From: Mesorhizobium sp. M1B.F.Ca.ET.045.04.1.1
Lineage (GTDB): Bacteria; Pseudomonadota; Alphaproteobacteria; Rhizobiales; Rhizobiaceae
Direction: 5' to 3'
Length of the DNA: 64,000 nt
NCBI RefSeq assembly: GCF_003952465.1
Contig: NZ_CP034448.1
Location: forward strand, 6,053,001-6,117,000
A program made the translations under genes and the position numbers. A model generated the notes under the pieces. The model was not told the DNA's origin. It ran no database searches and saw nothing but the letters and a program-made list of their open reading frames with translations. This document shows, piece by piece, positions 45,685 through 52,912 of the stretch. How positions within the stretch are numbered: position 1 is the stretch's first letter; every line of letters begins with the position of its first letter.

Positions 45685-45909
45685 ATGGCTGCCACTCCCA
45701 GCGTAGCGTTGGTCTGGTATCTGGTGATCGCCGGCCCGCAAGGCGGCATGGTGGTGCTGCCCAGCACCTTCGACACCCGCGAACAGTGCACCAACGCCAT
45801 CACCGAATATCAGAAGCAGCCGACACCGCAGGGTTGGGCCGTGCAATGCGTGCCGAGCGCTTCGCCGTTCTCCGACGAGGGGGATGCGGAGGAGCCTTCG
45901 GCGCAGTAA
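45685..45909 (+). CDS. Small conserved-looking hypothetical protein
   Basis: 74 residues with AGAGGAA upstream of the ATG. A hydrophobic N-terminal stretch (VALVWYLVIAG) is followed by TFDTREQCTNAITEYQ and WAVQCVPS, with two cysteines 25 residues apart, and an acidic tail. It resembles short rhizobial proteins of unknown function; it may be membrane-associated. Ends against repeat copy 7. Confidence 0.6.
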   Translation: MAATPSVALVWYLVIAGPQGGMVVLPSTFDTREQCTNAITEYQKQPTPQGWAVQCVPSASPFSDEGDAEEPSAQ

Positions 45910-45916
45910 AGCAGCT

Positions 45917-46073
45917 AATCTCCCCCCTCGAGGGGGAGATGGCCGCGAAGCGGCCAGAGGGGGTCGCCGCGCGTGAAGCGCCAACCCCTTCCGACGACAG
46001 ACGACGCTGGCGATCTACGTGAGACGACCCCCTCTGTCGCCTTCGGCGACATCTCCCCCTCGAGGGGGGAGAC
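45917..46073. repeat. Mosaic palindromic repeat, copy 7 (GGCCGCGAAGCGGCC + TCGCCTTCGGCGA arms)
   Basis: Left arm CTCCCCCCTCGAGGGGGAG with GGCCGCGAAGCGGCC; right arm TCGCCTTCGGCGA with CTCCCCCTCGAGGGGGGAG. The two arms carry different inner modules. It lies between the convergent small gene and osmC-like gene; the osmC stop touches its right end. Confidence 0.85.
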
Positions 46074-46576
46074 TAGCTCGCGCTCACCGTCAACGCCGGC
46101 TTGTTGTTGATCGTCTGGAACACCACGCAATAGCGCTCGGTGAGTTTTAGCAGCGAATCGATGCGCTCCTGCGGCTCGTCCGTGTCGAGATTGAACTTCA
46201 AGCGGATCTCCCGAAAACCTACCCGTGCATCACGGGCGACGCCGAGCGTGCCGCGAAAATCGAGGTCGCCTTCGGCCTCGACTGCAGCATTGCCGAGCTT
46301 GAACTCCAGCGCCGTCGCCACCGCCTTCAGCGTCACGCCGGCGCAGGCGACCAGCGCTTCGAGCAGCATGTCGCCCGAGCAGAGCTCAAGCCCCGAGCCG
46401 CCGGTGGCCGGATGGAGCCCCGCCACGGCAAGCGCCCTGCCCGTCTCGACCTTGCAGGCAATCGACTGGTCGTCGAGCGTTCCGCGCGCCCTGAGCGTGA
46501 TCAGTGCCCGCGCGGCATCGTCGCGATAGGCCTCCTTCAGCGGCGCCTGCATGGCCTTGAGCGCGGTTGCATCCAT
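46073..46576 (-). CDS. OsmC family protein
   Basis: 167 residues from ATG at 46576. The OsmC fold is recognised from HPATGGSGLELCSGDMLLEALVACAGVTLKAVA, with two cysteines (in ELCSG and VACAG) placed like the peroxidatic pair of OsmC/Ohr-type thiol peroxidases. Its exact class is uncertain. It is divergent from the VOC-family gene. Confidence 0.82.
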   Translation of the reverse strand: MDATALKAMQAPLKEAYRDDAARALITLRARGTLDDQSIACKVETGRALAVAGLHPATGGSGLELCSGDMLLEALVACAGVTLKAVATALEFKLGNAAVEAEGDLDFRGTLGVARDARVGFREIRLKFNLDTDEPQERIDSLLKLTERYCVVFQTINNKPALTVSAS

Positions 46577-46742
46577 TTTTCTTATTCCCGGTTCGATGGC
46601 TTTCCAAAGCTGATAACACTCTCTTCCGCCGGCGCGAAGCAACGCTATGCCAGCCGGTGGCGCCATGCGCAAAGAATTCGCTGTCGGATGGGGCGAAACC
46701 CGAACGTCCTTCGGTCGTTGTCAGACAGGAAGGAGATCCAGC

Positions 46743-47240
46743 ATGGCCAAGGTGACCTCGCATCTGTGGTTCGAAAAGGACGCGCGGCAGGCGGCGGAAT
46801 TCTACGTCGCCACCATTCCCAACTCGGCGATCGGCCGTATGACGGACGTGGCGGCGGACAATCCGAGCGGCCCCGCCGGCAGCGTCAAGATCATCGAGTT
46901 CGTGCTCGACGACCAGAATTTCATCGCGCTCGAAGCCGGTCCGCTCGACCCATTCAACCATTCCTTCTCGATCCTGGTCGAACTGGAGAGCCAGGCCGAG
47001 ATCGACCGCATCTGGAACGCCTTTCTCGACAATGGCGGCAAGCCCGAGCAATGCGGCTGGCTGAAGGACCGCTGGGGCCTGTCGTGGCAGATCGTGCCAA
47101 AAATCCTCGGCGACATGGCCGCGCATCCCGACCGCGAGCGCGCCAAGCGCGCAACGGAGGCGATGCTTGGGATGGTGAAGATCGATGTGGCGGCGCTGGA
47201 GAGGGCGTTTGGGGAGCCCGACTTCGCTGCCGAACGGTAG
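46743..47240 (+). CDS. VOC superfamily PhnB-like protein
   Basis: 165 residues from ATG at 46743 with AAGGAGAT upstream. HLWFEKDARQAAEFY and SFSILVE...DRIW and CGWLKDRWGLSWQIVP match the PhnB/3-demethylubiquinone-methyltransferase-like branch of the glyoxalase/VOC fold. The enzymatic role of this branch is mostly unknown. Confidence 0.88.
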   Translation: MAKVTSHLWFEKDARQAAEFYVATIPNSAIGRMTDVAADNPSGPAGSVKIIEFVLDDQNFIALEAGPLDPFNHSFSILVELESQAEIDRIWNAFLDNGGKPEQCGWLKDRWGLSWQIVPKILGDMAAHPDRERAKRATEAMLGMVKIDVAALERAFGEPDFAAER

Positions 47241-47303
47241 CTTCTTCGAATAGTTGGAAGGCGGCGGGACCAACGTTGGAAGGGAGAGCCGGCGGCGAAA
47301 CCG

Positions 47304-47484
47304 CCAATCTCCCCCTTGCGGGGGAGATGTCCGGCAGGACAGAGGGGGGTGTGAAGGATCGCCAACGCAGGCGACGTTTCGTACGCTCGGCTTTCCTCCA
47401 CAGTTTCGGCTGTGAGCAATTGACAGGCCGGCGGGACAGCACCCCCCTCTGCCCTGCCGGGCATCTCCCCCGCAAGGGGGATCG
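47304..47484. repeat. Mosaic palindromic repeat, copy 8 (arms in opposite order)
   Basis: Here the inner (CTCCCCCTTGCGGGGGAG) modules lie outside: the left part reads CTCCCCCTTGCGGGGGAG, GTCCGGCAGGACAGAGGGGG and the right part CCCCCCTCTGCCCTGCCGGGC, CTCCCCCGCAAGGGGG. The arms thus point the other way than in copies 1, 5 and 6. It occupies the 318-bp gap between the VOC gene and the S10 peptidase gene. Confidence 0.85.
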
Positions 47485-47558
47485 GCAGCTTCAGAGTATC
47501 CCTTTGACTTCGGCCGCCCGGGCCATACCTTTGCGGAGGTCGTTCCTGCGGAGGCCTC

Positions 47559-49061
47559 ATGCGGTCCAAGCTGAAACTCATCCCCCTCATCCTCGTAACC
47601 CTTGCCGCCTTCGCGCAGCCAGCCCTCGCCGAAACTCCCGAACGGCCGGCACCGGCCGGCGGCGTGCTGTCGCTTCTGCCGCAGCCGCAGGTGACCGAGC
47701 ATTCGGTCACGCTCGGCGGGCGCAAGCTCGATTACCAGGCCAAGGCCGGCACGCTGTCGCTCTTATCCGGCAAGGGCGAGGTCACGGCGGAAATCTTCTA
47801 CGTCGCCTACACACAGCAGTCGCCCGCCCCGGCGAAGGAGCGGCCCATCACCTTCGTCTTCAACGGCGGGCCGGGCGCGGCATCGGCCTACCTGCATCTC
47901 GGCGCGCTCGGCCCGCGCATCGTCGCGACCGCGGCCGATGGCGAATTCCTGCCGCCGCCGCAAAAGCTGATCGACAATCCCGACAGCTGGCTCGACATGA
48001 CCGATCTCGTCTTCGTCGATCCGGTCGGCACCGGCTACAGCCGCGAGGCGCCGGGCCAGGACACGAAGGCGTTCTGGGGCGTCGACCAGGACGCCAGCGC
48101 GGTCGGCGCCTTCATCCGGCTCTATCTGGCGCAGAACGGCCGCACCGCTTCGCCGCTCTTCCTCGCCGGCGAAAGCTATGGCGGCTTCCGCGCCGCGCTG
48201 CTTGCCAGGACGCTGCAAGAGGACGTCGGCTTGAGCCCCAGCGGCATCGTGCTGATTTCGCCGGCGCTGGAGTTCATGCTGGTGCGGCCGGACCAGTTCG
48301 ACCAGTTGCACTGGGCGCTGGAACTGCCCTCTTTGGCCGCGGCTCGGCTGAAGGCCGACGGCGTCGACGGCGAGGCGCTGCGCGACAGGCTGGCCGATGT
48401 CGAGCGCTACGCGCTTGGCGATTATCTGACGGCGCTCAACAGCGGGCTGGAGCAGGGCGGCAAGCTCGCCAGCGGGCGCGTGGCGGAGATCACCGGCCTG
48501 CCGCTCGACCTCGTCGAGCGCAATTTCGCCCGTGTCCCGACCGGCCTGTTCGCCCGCGAGTTCCAGCGCGCCAAGGGTAAAGTGCTTAGCCCCTATGATG
48601 CCATGGTCAGTACTGCCGATGTTGCGCCTGAAAGCGCGCGCATCGAGGGGCCCGACCCGGTGCTCGACCGCAGCGTGCCGGTGCTGACCTCGGCCTTCGT
48701 CGCCTATGCGCGCGACGAGCTGAACTATCGCACCGATGTCAGCTACCGGCTGCTCAATGGCGAGATCAGCCACAACTGGGACTACGGCACCTCGGGACAA
48801 GGCTATGCCGGAGTGATGGACGACCTGCAGCGCGCGCGCTCGCTCAACCCGTCGCTCGGCGTCGTCATCGTCAATGGCTACACCGACCTCGTCACGCCCT
48901 ATCTCGCCACGCGCTATCTGGTGAACCAGATCCCCTCGCTCGCCGGCGCCAAGCCGATCCGCCTCGACGTCGTCGAGGGGGGCCACATGATGTATCTGAG
49001 GCCGGACGGAAGGCGTGCACTGAAAGAGGCCGCGTCGGAACTCTACCAGGCGACGCAGTGA
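47559..49061 (+). CDS. Secreted S10 family serine carboxypeptidase
   Basis: 500 residues. A signal peptide ends at PALAE. The S10 core has FNGGPGAASA (oxyanion), nucleophile Ser206 in AGESYGGFRA and the histidine in VEGGHMMYLRPDG. Serine carboxypeptidases remove C-terminal residues at acidic pH and are best known from plants and fungi; bacterial members are periplasmic. The substrate is unknown. Confidence 0.85.
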   Translation: MRSKLKLIPLILVTLAAFAQPALAETPERPAPAGGVLSLLPQPQVTEHSVTLGGRKLDYQAKAGTLSLLSGKGEVTAEIFYVAYTQQSPAPAKERPITFVFNGGPGAASAYLHLGALGPRIVATAADGEFLPPPQKLIDNPDSWLDMTDLVFVDPVGTGYSREAPGQDTKAFWGVDQDASAVGAFIRLYLAQNGRTASPLFLAGESYGGFRAALLARTLQEDVGLSPSGIVLISPALEFMLVRPDQFDQLHWALELPSLAAARLKADGVDGEALRDRLADVERYALGDYLTALNSGLEQGGKLASGRVAEITGLPLDLVERNFARVPTGLFAREFQRAKGKVLSPYDAMVSTADVAPESARIEGPDPVLDRSVPVLTSAFVAYARDELNYRTDVSYRLLNGEISHNWDYGTSGQGYAGVMDDLQRARSLNPSLGVVIVNGYTDLVTPYLATRYLVNQIPSLAGAKPIRLDVVEGGHMMYLRPDGRRALKEAASELYQATQ

Positions 49062-49213
49062 GCGCCTGACCCCGCCTTGCCAGTTCGCCCCCCGAGCCCT
49101 GCCCCAACGCAAGCGCCGCGCTGGAACAGCGTCGCGAACGCTTTCGCCCGTATAGCTGGCGGCAGCGGATCCGATGGGGCGGGACCGCCCTTACGCGAAC
49201 CCAGCCGGACCGC

Positions 49214-50101
49214 ATGGCCGACGTCGTCATCCTCGAAAGCCGCGAAAGGGTGCTGGCCGGCATCCTGTTCACCGCCGCCGCTTATTTCCTGTTTTCGGCG
49301 CAGGATGCCTCGATAAAGCTGCTCGTCGTCGGCATGAGCGTGTGGCAGATCATGTTCTTCCGCTCGATCACCGTGCTCGTCGCCTGCGGCGCGATCGGCG
49401 GACGGAAGCTGTTCGCCGACACCGCCAGTTCGCCGATCGTCAAGCCGATGCTGGTGCGCAGCGCCTTCACGCTCGCCGCCTGGCTCTGCTACTACAATGC
49501 CGCGCGCTCGCTGCAGCTCGCCGAACTTACCACCATCTATTACGCCGCGCCGATCATCGTCACCGTGCTCTCCGTGCTGATCCTGGGCGAGACCGTGCCG
49601 CTTTTGCGCTGGGTAGCGGTGTTCATCGGCTTCGCCGGCGTCTTCATCGCCTGCGATCCGACGCGTCTGGGTCTCTCGCTGCCGGTGCTTCTGGTGCTGG
49701 CGGCGGCCGTGTTGTGGGGCATTGCGGTGGTGCTGTTGCGCAAGACGGCGATGCAGGAACGCACCATGATCCAGCTGGTGCTCAACAATTTCTACTTCCT
49801 GCTGTTCTCGGCAGTACCGGCGCTGATCTGGTGGCAGATCCCCGACGGGCTGCAGCTCATGCTTCTCGCCAGCGTCGGCGCGCTCGGCGGCGTCGCGCAG
49901 TTCATGCTGTTCGAGGGCATGAAACGAGCGCCGGTATCGATCGTGGCGCCGTTCGAGTACACCTCGCTGGTCTGGGCCTTCGCGCTGGGTTTCGCCATTT
50001 GGGGCGACGTGCCGCGCGCGGAAGTGTTCATGGGGGCGGCTTTGATCATCGGCGCCGGCCTGCTGATCGTCGGCAACGAGCATTTCCGCAAACGGGTATA
50101 G
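49214..50101 (+). CDS. EamA/DMT family transporter (first of a tandem pair)
   Basis: 295 residues, ten predicted transmembrane helices in two EamA repeats (AAYFLFSAQDASIKLL and later ALIWWQIP..GGVAQFMLFEGMKRAP). DMT exporters or permeases move metabolites; the substrate cannot be inferred. 46 bases before a second transporter of the same family. Confidence 0.88.
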   Translation: MADVVILESRERVLAGILFTAAAYFLFSAQDASIKLLVVGMSVWQIMFFRSITVLVACGAIGGRKLFADTASSPIVKPMLVRSAFTLAAWLCYYNAARSLQLAELTTIYYAAPIIVTVLSVLILGETVPLLRWVAVFIGFAGVFIACDPTRLGLSLPVLLVLAAAVLWGIAVVLLRKTAMQERTMIQLVLNNFYFLLFSAVPALIWWQIPDGLQLMLLASVGALGGVAQFMLFEGMKRAPVSIVAPFEYTSLVWAFALGFAIWGDVPRAEVFMGAALIIGAGLLIVGNEHFRKRV

Positions 50102-50147
50102 GGCTCATGACAGAATGTTGTCAGCAGCAACGAAATAGTCTGGTGTC

Positions 50148-51059
50148 ATGACCGATACGCTCGAGGTACCGGAGAAACTCGAGAATGTTGCAGCCGATCC
50201 TGCGGCCGAGCGGACGCTCGGCATCATCCTTGTGTCGGCTTCCGCCGTCGCCTTCGCGCTGACCGGCGTGCTGACCAAGTCGATTCATGCCGATCCGCTC
50301 ACCATCACCTGCTGGCGCGGCTTCTTCGGCTCGATCCTGATCACCCTTTATGTGCTGTGGCGCCGCTCGGGCGGGCGCGAGAGTCTCAGGCTCGGCTGGC
50401 GCGGCTGGCTGCTGGCGGTCGAAGGTGCCGCGGCAAGCATCGCCTTCATCTCGGCCTTCAAGTTCACCTATGTCGCCAATGTCGCGGTCATCTACGCGAC
50501 CTCGCCCTTCATCGCGGCGCTGCTTGCCTTCCTGCTGGTGCGGGAAAAGTTCCGGCTGCAGACGATGCTGGCGGCGGCCGTATCGCTTTGCGGCGTGGCC
50601 ATCATGGTGGGCGGCGGCCTTGGCAGCGGCCACCTGTTCGGCGACGGGCTGGCGCTTTTGATGACCGCCGGCAGCGCCCTCTACATGATCATGGTACGCG
50701 CCTTCCGCGACTCGCCCGTCGTCTGGGCCGGCGCGGTGTCCGCCTTCCTGCTCTTCGTGCTCGGCTGGTTCGTCACCGATCCGCTGGCCGTCTCGACCCG
50801 CGACGTGGTGCTGCTGGCCACTTTCGGCTGCTCCTTCGCGCTGGCCTCGATCCTGTGGACCGAAGGCTCGCGGCTCATCCCTGCCGCCGAATCCGGCCTG
50901 CTTGGCTCGGCCGAAGTGCCGTTCGCCATACTGTTTGCCTTGCTGTTCCTCGGCGAGATCCCGCCGATCGCCAGCATCATCGGCGGGGCGATCGTGCTTT
51001 GCGCGGTTTTCGCGCATGCCGGACGCGACTGGATGAAGGCGAAATCGGCGCGTTCCTAA
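50148..51059 (+). CDS. EamA/DMT family transporter (second of a tandem pair)
   Basis: 303 residues, ten predicted helices and two EamA repeats (VSASAVAFALTGVLTKSI, EGSRLIPAAESGLLGSAEVP). Only moderately like the first transporter, so they are not a recent duplication. Probably co-transcribed with it and ended by the terminator at 51160. Confidence 0.88.
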   Translation: MTDTLEVPEKLENVAADPAAERTLGIILVSASAVAFALTGVLTKSIHADPLTITCWRGFFGSILITLYVLWRRSGGRESLRLGWRGWLLAVEGAAASIAFISAFKFTYVANVAVIYATSPFIAALLAFLLVREKFRLQTMLAAAVSLCGVAIMVGGGLGSGHLFGDGLALLMTAGSALYMIMVRAFRDSPVVWAGAVSAFLLFVLGWFVTDPLAVSTRDVVLLATFGCSFALASILWTEGSRLIPAAESGLLGSAEVPFAILFALLFLGEIPPIASIIGGAIVLCAVFAHAGRDWMKAKSARS

Positions 51060-51159
51060 ATTATTTTCACGGTCACGGAACCATCATCCGACTCAGGCAT
51101 TGTTAGGTCGACGGGTCACCCCCCAAGTCCCCCCAAACCCCTCGACCCGTCCGACTAGA

Positions 51160-51188
51160 AGCCGACCTGCAAAAAGGTCGGCTTTTTC
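51160..51188 (+). terminator. Intrinsic terminator after the transporter pair
   Basis: AGCCGACCT / AGGTCGGCT perfect 9-bp stem with a 6-base loop followed by TTTTTCTTT: a clear Rho-independent terminator about 100 bases after the second transporter. Confidence 0.88.
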
Positions 51189-51222
51189 TTTGGGCGTCCC
51201 AAGGGAGAGTGCGTAGCGGCTT

Positions 51223-52077
51223 TCAGGACGGCAACGCCAGGCCGCTGCCGAGAAGCTCAGCCAGATCCCGCGCCGGCCGACCGGCCTCGCGACCGAGCCG
51301 GATGGCGAAGTCGGCTATCGGCAACGGCGGGAGGTCGAGATCGGGAGACGCCTCGACGATGCCGGAATGGGCGAAACGCCGGGTTCGCGGCGTCAGCGCG
51401 ATGCCGGCATTGACCGCGGTGCGCAGGCCGGCAAGGCTGGCGCTGCCGGCGGCGAGGCGATAGCGGCGGCCGGCGGCATCGAGCGCATTGAGCGCAGCTT
51501 CCCTGAAGCCGCAATAAGGATCGAGCAGCGCCAGCGGCACCATTTCTTGCCGCGTCGCCAACCCTTTTTCCGAGCAGAGCCAGAGCATCGGCTCGCTGAT
51601 CAGAGCCGCTTCATCCGGCGATGCGGCATGGCGCATGGTGATCGCGAGGTCCAGTTGGCCTGCCTGCAGCGCGGACCCGAGTTCCAGGGAGCGGCCGACG
51701 CGCAATTCGATCCGCACACGCGGATGGCTGCCGGCAAAGGCCCTGAGCAGGTCCGGCAGGCCATGATCGGCAAAATCCTGCGTGGTGCCGATGGCGATGC
51801 GGCCGCCGGCGCGCGCCCCTTTCAGGGCCAGCCAGGCCTCGGTGTGGACGGCAAGGATACGCCGCGCATGGCCGACGAGGTCCTCACCGGCCGGCGTCAG
51901 GCTGCGTCCCCTGCCCTGGGGGCTAAGCAGCGGCTCGCCGACGATCTCCTCCAACCGCTGCATCTGCGCGGTGACCGCCGAGGGCGAGCGGCCGATGGCC
52001 GACGCCGCCCTGGCCAGCGAGCCGCCGTCGACGAAGGCGAGGAAGGTCCTGAGCAGGTCGGGATCGAGCGTTTCCAT
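51223..52077 (-). CDS. LysR family transcriptional regulator
   Basis: 284 residues. N-terminal winged helix-turn-helix (DLLRTFLAFVDGGSLARAASAIGRSPSAVTAQM, in short SLARAASAIGRSPSAVT) and an effector domain. Divergent from a tautomerase gene across 113 bp, which it probably regulates. GTTTGTCAAAAACAATTCGATTTT in that gap is AT-rich and may hold the operator. Confidence 0.86.
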   Translation of the reverse strand: METLDPDLLRTFLAFVDGGSLARAASAIGRSPSAVTAQMQRLEEIVGEPLLSPQGRGRSLTPAGEDLVGHARRILAVHTEAWLALKGARAGGRIAIGTTQDFADHGLPDLLRAFAGSHPRVRIELRVGRSLELGSALQAGQLDLAITMRHAASPDEAALISEPMLWLCSEKGLATRQEMVPLALLDPYCGFREAALNALDAAGRRYRLAAGSASLAGLRTAVNAGIALTPRTRRFAHSGIVEASPDLDLPPLPIADFAIRLGREAGRPARDLAELLGSGLALPS

Positions 52078-52190
52078 ACTTCGACATTATCGAACTGTTT
52101 GTCAAAAACAATTCGATTTTTCTGATGCATAGATGATGCCATGGTCCTTCCATCGACGGGCGCGAGGCCGCCCAAACGAAGGAGAGAAAA

Positions 52191-52598
52191 ATGCCGATCA
52201 TCAATGTCAGCGTCACCGGCAAGCCGGACGCAAAGCTTTCCGCCACGATCGCGAAGGACATCACTGAGATTACGGCGACGCATCTGCGCAAGGACCCGAC
52301 CATCACCGCGGTCGCGGTCAGCTATATCGAGCCGCAGCACTGGTTCGCCGGCGGCAAGTCGCTGGCCGAGCACGGGACGAACACCTTCTGGCTCGACATC
52401 AAGGTGGTCGACGGCACCAACACCAAGCTCGAACTCGAAGCCTATCTCAAGGCGATCTTCGAAGCCTTCGGCCGCCTGCTCGGCGGCGTGCATGTGGAAA
52501 GCTATGCCCTGGTCCATGAGGTGCCGGCCGCAGCGTACGGCTTCGGCGGCAAGAGCCAAGAGTTCCGGTTCATCAGCGGAAGGTTGAAGGCGGCGTAG
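52191..52598 (+). CDS. Tautomerase family protein
   Basis: 135 residues with GAAGGAGAG upstream. After removal of Met, Pro1 (MPIINVSVTG) is the catalytic base of the tautomerase superfamily. The length is that of the larger ~130-residue members rather than the 62-residue 4-oxalocrotonate tautomerases. Substrate unknown. Likely controlled by the divergent LysR gene. Confidence 0.82.
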   Translation: MPIINVSVTGKPDAKLSATIAKDITEITATHLRKDPTITAVAVSYIEPQHWFAGGKSLAEHGTNTFWLDIKVVDGTNTKLELEAYLKAIFEAFGRLLGGVHVESYALVHEVPAAAYGFGGKSQEFRFISGRLKAA

Positions 52599-52605
52599 CA
52601 CCGGC

Positions 52606-52812
52606 GCTCCCTTCTCCCCTTGTGGGCCCCCTTGTGGAGAAGGTGGCCGAGCGAAGCTCGGTCGGATGGGGGGTGTTGGACGGAGTGAGACGTCGCAGGT
52701 TTAAATACCTAAAAGCATTGAACTTTCCAGCGCCTCATTTCTTCCAACACCCCTCATCCGTCTCGGCGCTACGCGCCGATCCACCTTCTCCCCCAAGGGG
52801 AGAAGGAGAGCG
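52606..52812. repeat. Mosaic palindromic repeat, copy 9 (CTTCTCCCCTTGTGG type)
   Basis: Left part CTCCCTTCTCCCCTTGTGGG with a short duplicated CCCCTTGTGG, GAGAAGGTGGCCGAGCGAAGCTCGGTCGGATG; right part CATCCGTCTCGGCGCTACGCGCCGATCC and CTTCTCCCCCAAGGGGAGAAG. Same subtype as copies 3 and 11. The duplication makes it the longest copy. Confidence 0.83.
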
Positions 52813-52912
52813 CCTGCGCTCCCCACATTGACGCCGCCCCCACTTCCGCTACCCTCTGCCACCGAAGCGGTCGCCAAGAACCGCGCCCTGGAGGACGTTG
52901 GGAGAGAGCGGC

